NCBI RefSeq assembly: GCF_004354555.1
Contig: NZ_PUFH01000005.1
Location: forward strand, 62,001 to 126,000
Reading direction: 5' to 3'
DNA: 64,000 nucleotides
Origin: Leuconostoc citreum
Lineage (GTDB): Bacteria > Bacillota > Bacilli > Lactobacillales > Lactobacillaceae
In this document: positions 19,068 to 27,441 of the stretch, one piece after another
How positions within the stretch are numbered: position 1 is the first letter of the stretch
Layout of the letters: every line of letters begins with the position of its first letter
Program-made: the position numbers and the translations under genes
Notes under the pieces: model-generated
The model's input: only the letters and a program-made list of their open reading frames with translations
The model's database searches: none
Told to the model about the DNA's origin: nothing

Positions 19068-19943
19068 ATGGCATACGATGTAAATACAGCTTTACAAGTA
19101 GCGCAATCATATATTGGACGTGCAACCTACAGCATGGAGTGGAACGAACGTGACGGACAAGATATTGGTGGCACACTAGGCTTTGACTGTTCTGGTTTCG
19201 TTTATCACGTATTGAACCACGCTGGCGCATGGGACGATAGTTATCTGGGGCGAGCACATTACACAGGAACACTAAAATCAGACTTAGAAAAAGCCGGGTT
19301 CATCGAGGTTGACGGTGATAATGTTTCTGCTGGTGACGTGTTCTTATGGGGCACTAACTATGGCGCAAAGGCTGGCGGTGTGTCACACACTGGTTTATTC
19401 GCAGATGACGGTGTTAATATTATCGACAGTTCATGGTATACAGCTGGTGCAGTGAATGGCGCGATTAACATTCATGGCCACAATGCTTATTGGGCGTTAG
19501 ATAACCAGCCTGAATACCATTTCTTCCACTATGTCGGCGGTGGAGCGCATGACGATGTTGTGCAAATCAACAATTCATGTACAGCACCAACAGAACCAGA
19601 CCAAAATCTTGAAGTTGGTTCAAAGGTTAAAATACCTGGTAACTTCATTCTTGACGATTTAGTTCAATATAATGGCGGTTGGTACGCAGTCAACAACGCT
19701 ATTTCATTAGCACCAGTTGACTACAGCAATTACATTCCAGTCGGTCCATTGACTGAAACAGATGATAATAGCATTGCAACAGCTCGACAAGACTTTGAGG
19801 GTGTAGGTCAATCTTACTTCTCATTTGGCGGTCAAGTGTTCGATGTAACTGATGTTGATGAAGATACTGATAGTGCATGTGTAACTATTGGTGGCGAACC
19901 AGTTTGGCTTAAAGCAGGTCCAATGACAGAAGTACAAAATTAA
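19068..19943 (+). CDS. Phage endolysin (peptidoglycan amidohydrolase, NlpC/P60-like fold)
   Basis: 291 residues. The N-terminal domain (about 1-165) carries GFDCSGFVYHVLNHAGAW (catalytic Cys) and GGVSHTGLFADD (His), the signature of the PlyPy-like peptidoglycan amidohydrolase family. The remaining 120 residues contain two related segments with LEVGSKVKIPGNFILDDLVQYNGGWYAV and the later VGQSYFSFGGQVFDVTDV, probably a cell-wall-binding domain. Last gene of the late operon, followed by a strong terminator. No signal peptide, consistent with release through the holin. Confidence 0.88.
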   Translation: MAYDVNTALQVAQSYIGRATYSMEWNERDGQDIGGTLGFDCSGFVYHVLNHAGAWDDSYLGRAHYTGTLKSDLEKAGFIEVDGDNVSAGDVFLWGTNYGAKAGGVSHTGLFADDGVNIIDSSWYTAGAVNGAINIHGHNAYWALDNQPEYHFFHYVGGGAHDDVVQINNSCTAPTEPDQNLEVGSKVKIPGNFILDDLVQYNGGWYAVNNAISLAPVDYSNYIPVGPLTETDDNSIATARQDFEGVGQSYFSFGGQVFDVTDVDEDTDSACVTIGGEPVWLKAGPMTEVQN

Positions 19944-19952
19944 ATAAACTAA

Positions 19953-19987
19953 AACACCCAACTGGATAATCTGGTTGGGTGTTTTTT
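19953..19987 (+). terminator. Rho-independent terminator of the prophage late operon
   Basis: A perfect 10-bp stem (AACACCCAAC / GTTGGGTGTT) with an 11-nt loop is followed by a run of T. It lies 10 bp after the endolysin stop and marks the end of the late transcript. Confidence 0.92.
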
Positions 19988-20004
19988 ATTTGCATAAGCT
20001 AAGT

Positions 20005-20034
20005 TTGTTCGAAATACCTACAATATGATATACT
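20005..20034 (+). promoter_or_regulatory. Predicted sigma-A promoter for a small RNA
   Basis: TTGTTC at 20005-20010, an 18-bp spacer and TATACT at 20029-20034. It drives no protein gene; the first structured sequence downstream is the small RNA ending at 20116. Confidence 0.55.
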
Positions 20035-20040
20035 TACAAA

Positions 20041-20116
20041 AGCCTAGTAGTTGGTTACTCCCTCTTTAAGTTATGATAACTACTAGGTTAGCCCACACTA
20101 ATTTGTGGGCTTTTTT
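20041..20116 (+). ncRNA. Candidate 76-nt small RNA at the prophage edge
   Basis: From the predicted start near 20041 the sequence folds into a 10-bp stem (CCTAGTAGTT at 20043-20052 with AACTACTAGG at 20078-20087) around a pyrimidine-rich loop. It then forms a terminator hairpin (GCCCACA 20091-20097 / TGTGGGC 20104-20110) with six T. Promoter, compact stem-loop and terminator make a free-standing sRNA likely. The layout resembles antitoxin RNAs of small type I modules, but I found no toxin peptide on the opposite strand. It could be a solitary or orphaned antitoxin. Confidence 0.5.
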
Positions 20117-20197
20117 GTTTGAATATAAATTAATGTGGTAGAATAAGTCTATCAAGACACCCTTTATTTAATCAGAGGTTGAGGGGAAATATTTATA

Positions 20198-20596
20198 ATG
20201 AAAAAATTAAAAGAAAATGCAATTTTAACTGGTTGCATTTTAGTATTTATTGGTGGTGCATTCGGCGGAATATTTCGATTGCTTTTGACACAGATACCAT
20301 ATATTGGTAGCAGTCCATGGGTGATCGTTGCAATAAACATCGTAGGCTCTTTTTTACTTGCATATCTGGGGTCAAGGATTTCAGAAGATGATGAATACTC
20401 TTTGAGTATCAAGACGTTTGTAGGAACAGGCATTATTGGTGGTTTTACAACTTTTAGTACGTTTATATTGCAAATTAATGAACTGCTCAATAAAAATTAT
20501 ATTATTGCGTTTATTTATGTTGTCCTTAGTCTTTTATTAGGTTATATTGCTGTCCTTTGTGGAAAGTACTTAGGAAAGCGAATGAGGAATCAGTAA
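20198..20596 (+). CDS. crcB: CrcB/Fluc fluoride channel subunit 1
   Basis: 132 residues with four hydrophobic helices. GGAFGGIFRLLL, the NIVGSFLLAYL segment and GIIGGFTTFSTFILQ are Fluc hallmarks; the GGFTTFSTF motif lines the pore. Fluc channels export fluoride as dual-topology dimers; organisms with two adjacent genes make a heterodimer of opposite orientation. GAGGGG lies 11 bp before the ATG. It sits just beyond the prophage edge and forms an operon with the next gene. I saw no convincing fluoride riboswitch upstream. Confidence 0.92.
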   Translation: MKKLKENAILTGCILVFIGGAFGGIFRLLLTQIPYIGSSPWVIVAINIVGSFLLAYLGSRISEDDEYSLSIKTFVGTGIIGGFTTFSTFILQINELLNKNYIIAFIYVVLSLLLGYIAVLCGKYLGKRMRNQ

Positions 20597-20941
20597 ATGA
20601 AATATTTTTATCTATATATTGGTGCTGCTGTAGCATCAGGATTAGGATCGTTAATTAGATATTTGATTATTAGCTTCACGCCAGTTAATAGAAAACTGTT
20701 TACCGGTGTTTTCTGGGTTAATATGATGGGAGCATTTTTAATGGGATTGCTATCTGTGACGGTGTTATCTAATGAATGGCGTATTTTTATCGGTACAGGG
20801 CTAATTGGCGGTATCACAACTTTCAGCACCATGATGACGCAAGGGGAACAGCTGGTTACTTTGAAACAAAGGTCGATATATTTTTTGTCAACCTTATGCT
20901 TAGGGATATTCTTATTTCTTATTGGTGCGCAACTTAAATAA
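20597..20941 (+). CDS. crcB: CrcB/Fluc fluoride channel subunit 2
   Basis: 114 residues, paralogue of the preceding gene, starting one base after its stop (TAAATG). Four membrane helices, with GLGSLIRYLI, FWVNMMGAFLMGLL and GLIGGITTFSTMM matching the family motifs. With its neighbour it should form the heterodimeric fluoride exporter. A weak hairpin (ACAAAC...GTTTGT, about 20968-21005) follows and may terminate the pair. Confidence 0.92.
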   Translation: MKYFYLYIGAAVASGLGSLIRYLIISFTPVNRKLFTGVFWVNMMGAFLMGLLSVTVLSNEWRIFIGTGLIGGITTFSTMMTQGEQLVTLKQRSIYFLSTLCLGIFLFLIGAQLK

Positions 20942-21667
20942 AAGGGCTCCTATGATGTAAATAAAAAAACAAACCGACTGTCTGACCAGTGACTTAGTTT
21001 GTTTTGTACGCCTATGTACTTTGGTTTGTGTCTGGAGCCAAAAGTGGATCCATGTGATTTTTGAACAAGTCTAAACATCAGTTTTCATAATGCTTTGGTG
21101 AAAAAGGTTATTGGTACGCTATCTCCTTTAGACTATGTTCTACATTACAAATTCATGAAAAAAACGTTGAGATATCAACGTTTTTTTCGTTAAATTAAAA
21201 GCGTGGGCAAACTAGTGGGGTAGATAAATTGTGTCAAAGATGGTGTAAGACATTTTTGATGCATTAAGAGTAAATTACCATGTTAATAAATTTAAAATCT
21301 TATTAGCGATTTTGATTCGTAGAACATCTATGAGTTTAAATTTTTATGGATTAATATCTTTGGTTCTATTTAAGTTTACTGACTCAATAGCTGCTTTTCG
21401 CACCAGAGGAAATATTTTGGATCAGAAATACTTTCACTAAAAGAGTATGATTCTTGTTTACTGATATTAATAGTATATTTTCTACCTAAATCATTACATC
21501 AAGGTTAAATATTATTCTTATATTTGTCTAAATGCACTAGTGTAACTAAAACCATGGATTTTCGAATAAGTAAAATAAAAAACCAATTTCAAAAAATGGA
21601 CTACATTAATATAATATAGTGCACACTTTTTTAAACTGGCTTATTTTAGAGGATAATATTTATTTGT
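20942..21667. other. Gene-poor stretch with a possible transposase tail
   Basis: AT-rich and without an intact gene. On the plus strand 21092-21193 encodes ALVKKVIGTLSPLDYVLHY... and then a stop, which looks like the C-terminus of an insertion-sequence transposase whose upstream part is lost. A hairpin with T-run lies at 21163-21187. GGCTCC near 20945 and GGAGCC near 21045 form an inverted pair but I cannot define an IS. Nothing else is recognisable in 21,194-21,667. Confidence 0.35.
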
Positions 21668-22747
21668 TTACACGTACTGCTGAGCAACTGCTATAATTTT
21701 GTCAGAAAAATTAAGTAAGTCTACCGGATTGTCAAATTCAATTTTGGTATTATTACCATCATTCAAAATAACCCATGAGTGAACTGAATTAAAGAAAGCT
21801 CTCAAAACCCATTTTCTGATATTATTATCGATGAGGACATTAAAATATGCTTTATTATCTCGATAGAATACGCGACTAGTTTTCAGCGTGTTTCTCAATA
21901 CAGCTTTGGCAATGGTATATACTTCTAATTCTTCCGAAGTAGTGACAATTTCGTTTTTTATTGCTTCGTCTACGTTGTTATCATCGATGTTTACAACTAC
22001 AGAAGTCGGCTCTTCCGCAGTTTTTGTAGAGTCTAAAGCATGGCTCAAACGTTCATTAACGCGTTCATTAATTAAGGCCTGAATACCTCTTCCAACCATT
22101 GGTCTAAATTCATCTAGTACTCGTGCATTTTTTTGACCTTCATAGCCAATTTCGTTTAATACAATACGCACGAAGTCATCACTTGGGTTAACTATCTGTT
22201 GGGTGAAGAATATTGATATTTGACTGACATATTTTAAATCAGATGCTGTACTTTATATTTTATCTGAATCAAAGTTATCTTTAACGAATTTGAATAGTTC
22301 GTTTATTTGATTGTCTTTTATATTTGACACATGAATGGTCAAAAATGGATTCGAGTCCATAATGTTTGGTTTATCTAAATCTGTGAAAAACCTATATTCA
22401 TCACCATTTGTTAAAATAGAAAACTTGGCGTCTGTTACATTAAAATAACGATGTAATTGTGATGAATGATTGTTTAAATCAGAACCTAGTTCTTTTGCTT
22501 CTACTAACATAGCTATTGAATTATTAAGTTGTATTGCGTAGTCCACTCGCTCACCTTTTTTAATACCAACATCTGCAGTGAATTCTGGTATGAATTCTGT
22601 TGGATCAAAAATATTATAGCCTAGATTCATGAAAAAAGGCATAATCAAAGCATTCTTAGTTTGTTCCTCGTTAGATATTTTATCTGACAAGTTTTCCACT
22701 GTAGCTGAAAGTTGCTTTGTTCTGGCGACAAAATCTTGTTTTTCCAT
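21668..22747 (-). pseudogene. Type I restriction HsdR-N-terminal-like protein, interrupted by an in-frame stop
   Basis: Two halves in the same frame: 22747-22253 (164 codons: EEQTKNALIMPFFMNLGYN, DVGIKKGERVDYAI, MLVEAKELG) and 22171-21668 (RPMVGRGIQALINERV...). The first ends FDSDKI-TAA; continuing past the stop gives STASDLKYVSQISIFFTQ and leads straight into the second, so one nonsense codon (22253-22255) splits a 359-codon gene. The first half shows the HsdR_N nuclease-like core (Asp...VEAK) of single-chain 'type I restriction enzyme R protein N-terminal' proteins; the second is their usual C-terminus. GGAGAG precedes the start. Probably a dead defence-type nuclease. Confidence 0.8.
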
Positions 22748-22791
22748 CTATTCTCTCCTAGGCTTTTTATTGTGAACGCTTGGCACATAAA

Positions 22792-22805
22792 TGTTCGTCC
22801 GAACA
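22792..22805. promoter_or_regulatory. Perfect palindrome upstream of the restriction pseudogene
   Basis: TGTTCG-TC-CGAACA, two 6-bp inverted arms with a 2-bp centre, 45 bp upstream of the minus-strand start. It has operator geometry but the arm order (GTTCG..CGAAC) is the reverse of a LexA box. The binding protein is unknown. Confidence 0.3.
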
Positions 22806-22947
22806 AATTTTAATTAACTACATCATCTTGAATTAACCAAGAACTTAAAGTGAATTTTACGGAAGTAGCTTTTAAACTTAACGGGATTTTCACACTTTGA
22901 ATTATATTATTGTGTTGCAAGATAAAAGTTTAAATGATGTCAGCTTA

Positions 22948-23300
22948 CATTTTTTGGCATAATTCAGTCCCATCCTTGACATCTAAAATTGTAATACCAA
23001 TAATTTTCTCATTAGTGCAATGCCTTTACCATTATTTAATTTGTCATCAACATCGGTGGTTGAAATAGCTGTAGTAGGGATAGAAGTGCTACTAGAAATA
23101 GAATTTGATTTTGACAGATACATACGCTCTGGCTATGTCAGCAGTACCTAAAAGTGAGTTAGAATTTTCATATTTAATAGATGAATTGTTTCCTTTTATG
23201 TTTTTCCAGAAGCAGGATTTGCTTCTGAACTTAAAGATGGTTCATTTTCGAAATCAGATGTTGATGGTGAAGCTGTCATGTTTTTTATTTTTTGAAAAAG
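22948..23300 (-). pseudogene. Decayed Ser/Thr-rich secreted protein
   Basis: Reading the minus strand in alternating frames gives MTASPSTSDFENEPSLSSEA, then GNNSSIKYENSNSLLGTADI, then SNSISSSTSIPTTAISTTDV, DDKLNNGKGIAL and EKIIGITILDVKDGTELC. Each piece ends in a stop or frameshift. Low-complexity Ser/Thr segments followed by a compact domain suggest a former cell-surface or lipoprotein. No intact start remains. The rest of 22,748-23,827 is AT-rich (over 70% by eye) with no further gene. Confidence 0.4.
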
Positions 23301-23774
23301 TGATATCATTGGTTGCTACCACTGCTCGATTAAAAACAATAATTTTACAAAAAAGGAATTAGAATTTTTCGTTTACTGACACTATCTTGCATTTTTTATT
23401 TTATCAATAATAACAATCATTAATAAAACCTACAATATAATTGACGAAATAATCTAAATAAGAGATAATACTTTTTCCATGTTTTCTCTCTTGCAAAAAA
23501 CTTTAGTATGATTACTTAGTATATGCTTCTATTTTACTACTTTAAATTTATTATATGCTCATATTACGTTACTTTTTAGCGTGACAGAGAATTTCAAACA
23601 TGTCAACAGACTTATTATAGTAGATTAATGTTGCTATATTTTTCGTACTTACTAAATATGATGAGTAATTTGTTTAGTTAGTAGGTTTATGGAAATTTTA
23701 CGTTATTTAACTTCCTATTTCATTTTAGTTATTGGCTGTGACATCGTTCTTTTTACAGCTTATATGGTAAAACT

Positions 23775-23805
23775 CAAAAAAAACACTAGTTTACCAACTA
23801 GTGTT
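23775..23805 (-). terminator. Terminator of the SemiSWEET gene
   Basis: A perfect 10-bp stem (AACACTAGTT / AACTAGTGTT) with a 4-nt loop; on the minus strand it is followed by eight T. It lies 22 bp after the stop of the gene at 23828-24088. Confidence 0.88.
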
Positions 23806-23827
23806 CACAGACTTGATTGAATTTAAT

Positions 23828-24088
23828 TTATAATGCAGTCCAAAATGTAATTATACCGAAAATGATACCCGGAAAGTTTGCCGCTGCTAACGGTAAATCA
23901 CGTTTTTCTTTGATTAAGCCGTAGATTACCCAAAGCGTACAATTAATGCCAGCAACTAAAGGTTGAATAGGGTTACCCTTGGCACCTGATAAATTATTAA
24001 TAATTTGTGGGACATAGGAAATATACATCATAATTGACATCACAGTTGCAGTCCAACTTAAATATTGCACTAATTTTTGGTTTCGCAT
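23828..24088 (-). CDS. SemiSWEET sugar transporter
   Basis: 86 residues forming a three-helix bundle with the PQ-loop motif (MMYISYVPQIINNL) and a conserved GINCTLWVIYGL second half. SemiSWEETs are the half-size bacterial members of the SWEET/MtN3 family; they work as homodimers and move small sugars down their gradient across the cytoplasmic membrane. The length is typical. It is monocistronic, with its own terminator. The substrate cannot be read from sequence. Confidence 0.88.
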   Translation of the reverse strand: MRNQKLVQYLSWTATVMSIMMYISYVPQIINNLSGAKGNPIQPLVAGINCTLWVIYGLIKEKRDLPLAAANFPGIIFGIITFWTAL

Positions 24089-24166
24089 TGATTACCTCTT
24101 TCGTAAAAGTATATAACAAATTGTCTGAGAAAATCAAATGCCAAAAAATAACCAAATGGATAACAA

Positions 24167-25060
24167 TCAATTAGAGGTGAGCTGCTTTATTTTTTTTGCT
24201 TTGTGCAGACTACCAGTAACAAAAATTAAGATACCGACCCAAATAAAAACAAACACAATCGCTTTATGCCAATCAAAATTTTCGTGTAACACAAACACCG
24301 CTAGTAAGAGTTGAATTGAAGGGTTCATATATTGAATAAATCCTAATGTGATAAAATCAGTATTCTTAGTGGCAACGGCAAATAATAGTAATGGCAAGAC
24401 CGTAATGACGCCGCTTAGAACGGTTAACGCTGTTATTTGAACGCCACTGTTAATAATATGAAACGGCGAGCGCATGATATATACTAGAGCAATAGGCGCG
24501 ACAAACATTGTTTCAAGAGCTAACGATATTGTGGCAGGTAGGGGCACCTGCTTTTTAATCAGACCATAAAAACAAAAGGAAGCCGCCATCAAAAGTGTAT
24601 TAATGGGCAGAGAGCCTGTTTGAATTGTTAAAATTAACACACCGACACTAACAAAGGCCAACGCAACTAAATTACTACGAGACAGTCTTTCATGCAGAAA
24701 AATAACTGCTACTGCGACGTTCATGAGCGGCATAATATAGTATCCAAGACTGGCTTCAGTTGCTTGATGGTGTGTGACCATATAAATATAAATAAACCAA
24801 TTAATTGAAATAAGTCCAGAACTTAAAATAATCCAAATTAGTTGGTGGCTGTGAAAAAGTTTTTTGGTAATTTGAAAAAGACGTGACCAACTTTTTTGAT
24901 AGGTTATGACAAGGCAGATGGTCACTAAAGACCAAATGATACGATAAGCTAGTGTATCCATTGCGGGCACAGCGTGTAAGAGGGCCCAAAAAACACCTAA
25001 AACGCCCCATAAACTATAAGCCAGAATGGCTGCGCTGATACCTAAGCGTTTTTGTGACAT
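24167..25060 (-). CDS. rarD: RarD-type EamA/DMT family permease
   Basis: About 297 residues with ten hydrophobic helices, as in the drug/metabolite transporter superfamily. RLGISAAILAYSLWGVLGVFWALL and DTLAYRIIWSLV at the N-terminus and the C-terminal NTDFITLGFIQYMNPSIQLLLAVFVLHE are RarD-like. The start was set at the ATG preceded by AGGAGG 6 bp upstream; the longer frame to 25084 has no ribosome site. RarD proteins are named for chloramphenicol sensitivity in Pseudomonas; the real substrate is not known here. Confidence 0.85.
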   Translation of the reverse strand: MSQKRLGISAAILAYSLWGVLGVFWALLHAVPAMDTLAYRIIWSLVTICLVITYQKSWSRLFQITKKLFHSHQLIWIILSSGLISINWFIYIYMVTHHQATEASLGYYIMPLMNVAVAVIFLHERLSRSNLVALAFVSVGVLILTIQTGSLPINTLLMAASFCFYGLIKKQVPLPATISLALETMFVAPIALVYIMRSPFHIINSGVQITALTVLSGVITVLPLLLFAVATKNTDFITLGFIQYMNPSIQLLLAVFVLHENFDWHKAIVFVFIWVGILIFVTGSLHKAKKIKQLTSN

Positions 25061-25239
25061 AATATTCCTCCTCGCACATAACATGATAATTAATATAGTA
25101 ACATGATATAAAAATTAAAAAAAGCTTAGTAAATATTCTGATAAGATAATTAAACCTTGCTTAGCCATGTGATATACTTTAAAAGTATTGAAGCAGTTAT
25201 GCTGTGTTAAAAGATAATGGATATTTTAGGAAGTTAAGT

Positions 25240-26262
25240 ATGTTAATTAAAACATATCAATTGGCGGCTACTGTCGAACAACAAGTACGCATTAAATTAA
25301 TAGCTATCGAACCAATTATAGGGACACTCACTGTCAGACAGCAGAATTGGTTAGTTAATCAACTATTCACTGATGCCACAAGTGATATAAGTACAGCAAT
25401 AGCGTTAAACTTATTAATTTTATGGAACACTCATGACATAGAACAACTTAAGCTGAATTTAATTGCACAATATGCGACGCAAGCTAAATTAATAAGGCAT
25501 TTATTACAAGATGTTAGACGTCATCTGGATGAGCTCATTTTGTGGCAAAAAACAGCAAGCGGTAGTCTTATAGATGTACAATTAGTGACAACATTGGCAA
25601 AAATGCCAATTAGTAGCAATAAAACAGTTGGTATCATCGGTGATAGTGTCTCGTTTGGCTTAAAAGCAACGACAAATTACGGACAGTATATTCAACGTGC
25701 GACTGGATCAGGCGTACAAAACTTAGCGATTTCTGGTGCACATTTATCAGACAATGGCTATAACAGTATTTATCAGCAAGCGCAACGCCTAGAGAAGGCG
25801 CAATTATATATTTTTCAAGGCACTGATGATGATTGGTTAGCCAATGTGCCAATTGGCAGTTTAACTGACAAGCCAAATGAATCTTATCTTGGTGCCTTCT
25901 ATCATACGATTAAAGTGTTAAAGCAAAAGAATGCTTCATCTAAAATTTTAACGCTCACACCAACATATCAAGTGCCGGTCAAAGGAAACAAGGTGAGACG
26001 AACAGATGAAACGCGCAACAAACTCGGACACAATCTACATGATTATGTCCGAGCTCAGATACAGGCGAGTTATGTGCTTGATATACCTGTAGTTAATCTA
26101 ATGCAAAAAACATTATTTAATCCTGCAGATTACCAGTTTCGTCAGTTATACATGCCAGATGGGTTGCACCCTAACGAGCGCGGTCATCGTATTATTGCTA
26201 AAGAAATTGCTACGGCATACAATTATTATTTCATTTTATCTGAGAATAAAAAAAGTAACTGA
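25240..26262 (+). CDS. SGNH/GDSL-type hydrolase
   Basis: 340 residues. The start was chosen at 25240 because AGGAAG lies 7 bp upstream. Residues 1-125 are an all-helical region I do not recognise. The SGNH domain follows: GIIGDSVSFG (Ser136), NLAISGAHLSDNG, IFQGTDDDW in place of the usual GxND block, and MPDGLHPNERGH (Asp307, His310). No signal peptide, so it is cytosolic. Such enzymes hydrolyse esters (acyl or acetyl groups); the substrate is unknown. Confidence 0.82.
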   Translation: MLIKTYQLAATVEQQVRIKLIAIEPIIGTLTVRQQNWLVNQLFTDATSDISTAIALNLLILWNTHDIEQLKLNLIAQYATQAKLIRHLLQDVRRHLDELILWQKTASGSLIDVQLVTTLAKMPISSNKTVGIIGDSVSFGLKATTNYGQYIQRATGSGVQNLAISGAHLSDNGYNSIYQQAQRLEKAQLYIFQGTDDDWLANVPIGSLTDKPNESYLGAFYHTIKVLKQKNASSKILTLTPTYQVPVKGNKVRRTDETRNKLGHNLHDYVRAQIQASYVLDIPVVNLMQKTLFNPADYQFRQLYMPDGLHPNERGHRIIAKEIATAYNYYFILSENKKSN

Positions 26263-26287
26263 CGCTCAGTCGTCAGTTACTTTTTTA
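26250..26287. terminator. Bidirectional terminator
   Basis: A 13-bp stem (AAAGTAACTGACG / CGTCAGTTACTTT) with a 6-nt loop, A-run on the left and T-run on the right. It ends the SGNH hydrolase and the convergent lactonase transcripts. Confidence 0.92.
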
Positions 26288-26288
26288 A

Positions 26289-27320
26289 TTAATATTCAAA
26301 GGTGACACGTACGCCTTCAGGAATTGTAAAGTCTTTTTGAAGTAAGCTAAGCTCACCACTGCCACTGTCACGTGCAAATAATGACACGTTGTCTGTATCT
26401 TGGTTGGCAACGACTAGAAAGGCTTCATCTTTGTCCCAATTCATATCACGTGGGAAAGCCCCCTCGGTACTGATTAACTGAATGCGTTCAATTTCTGCAC
26501 CCTCGTTGACCACTTTAAACACTGCCACAGAGTTGTGGCCTCGGTTAGAAGCATAAATATAACGACCATCATGGCTCAGACGTAATGCGGCAGCACCATT
26601 ATGTTCTGTCCAGTCACTAGGAATAGTAGAGGCGGTCATGACATGTTCAAAAGTACCATCTTCACTGTTATATTTTAAGACACTTAGAAGACTTGATAAT
26701 TCACCAAGTAAATAAGCATACTGGCCATCTTGAGAAAAGCGAATGTGACGAGGGCCAAATCCTTCATCTGTTTTAAATCGCGCTTTTTCAGTCAATTGAC
26801 CTTCTGCTGTGACATCAAATGTGATGACTTCATCTGTGCCTAAATCAACTGCAACTAAGCGATTATCCGGTGTGAGATTGGCAAAGTGGATATGTGAACT
26901 TGTTTGCTCTGGTCGAGGGCCAGAACCGTTGTTTTGCCAAGTATCAACATGTGTCAAACGACCATCTGCATTAATTTTATAAGATTCAACGGTACCGCGG
27001 TGATAGTAACCAGCAAAAAGTAGTTGGCGTGTTTCATCAATCCCAATGTATGCTGGGGCAGAGCCTTCCGTGAGCTGTGTGTCCAACTCGGCTAGAGGTC
27101 TTGCTGTATTGTCGAGTGTCACGACACCGCCTTGACCATCACGATTTTCAACAGCGTAAACTTTGTTAGCTTTTGAAATAGCAAGATAGGTAGGGTTCGT
27201 TAATTCGCCGATAAAGCTTGCGTTTTGTAGCTGTTTCGTTTCTGTGTTGAGTTCAGCCTCATACAAGCCTTGTGAGACACGCTTTGTATAGGTTCCAAAT
27301 AAAATTTTATAGATTGCCAT
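26289..27320 (-). CDS. pgl: Lactonase / 6-phosphogluconolactonase (beta-propeller, Pgl family)
   Basis: 343 residues of a seven-bladed propeller typical of the YkgB/Pgl lactonase family: ILFGTYTKRVSQGLYEAELN at the start, GSGPRPEQTSSHIHFANLTPD, GPRHIRFSQDGQYAYLL and the SHDGRYIYASNRGHNSVAVF blade. It hydrolyses 6-phosphogluconolactone in the oxidative pentose phosphate route, which is central in heterofermenters such as Leuconostoc. TAAGGAGAG precedes the ATG. Monocistronic. Confidence 0.87.
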   Translation of the reverse strand: MAIYKILFGTYTKRVSQGLYEAELNTETKQLQNASFIGELTNPTYLAISKANKVYAVENRDGQGGVVTLDNTARPLAELDTQLTEGSAPAYIGIDETRQLLFAGYYHRGTVESYKINADGRLTHVDTWQNNGSGPRPEQTSSHIHFANLTPDNRLVAVDLGTDEVITFDVTAEGQLTEKARFKTDEGFGPRHIRFSQDGQYAYLLGELSSLLSVLKYNSEDGTFEHVMTASTIPSDWTEHNGAAALRLSHDGRYIYASNRGHNSVAVFKVVNEGAEIERIQLISTEGAFPRDMNWDKDEAFLVVANQDTDNVSLFARDSGSGELSLLQKDFTIPEGVRVTFEY

Positions 27321-27379
27321 GTAATCTCTCCTTAATAAAGTTACCTTTATAATAGCATAATTGTAAGGGGTTTCACAAG

Positions 27380-27408
27380 TTGAGAAACTGATTTAAGTTG
27401 CGTATAAT
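27380..27408 (+). promoter_or_regulatory. Promoter of the yhaO-yhaN-yhaM operon
   Basis: TTGAGA (27380-27385), a 17-bp spacer and a perfect TATAAT (27403-27408). The predicted start of transcription falls at about 27415, directly beside the LexA-type box. Confidence 0.8.
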
Positions 27409-27416
27409 AAAATAGA

Positions 27417-27430
27417 CGAACAAACGTTCA
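27417..27430. promoter_or_regulatory. LexA-type SOS box
   Basis: CGAAC-AAAC-GTTCA: both half-sites match the Gram-positive consensus CGAAC-N4-GTTCG except the last base. It covers about +2 to +15 of the predicted transcript, where bound LexA would block initiation. Its placement before a DNA-end-processing operon fits SOS control. Confidence 0.75.
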
Positions 27431-27441
27431 GAGAGGCGATT

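Noticed and set aside
20117-20197. Fluoride riboswitch upstream of the crcB pair
   Set aside because: The expected conserved pairing and pseudoknot sequences of the crcB motif are not recognisable in this short leader.
20117-20490. Type I toxin peptide antisense to the small RNA at 20041-20116
   Set aside because: The minus strand here has no short hydrophobic ORF with a ribosome site; the only long frame is a shadow of crcB.
22253-22255. Programmed stop read-through or recoding in the HsdR-N-like gene
   Set aside because: No stimulatory structure is obvious, and neighbouring genes are also decayed; a simple nonsense mutation is more likely.
23105-23362. 85-codon plus-strand ORF (MILTDTYALAMSAV...)
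   Set aside because: It runs antisense to a recognisable Ser/Thr-rich decayed gene and has no ribosome site or family features.
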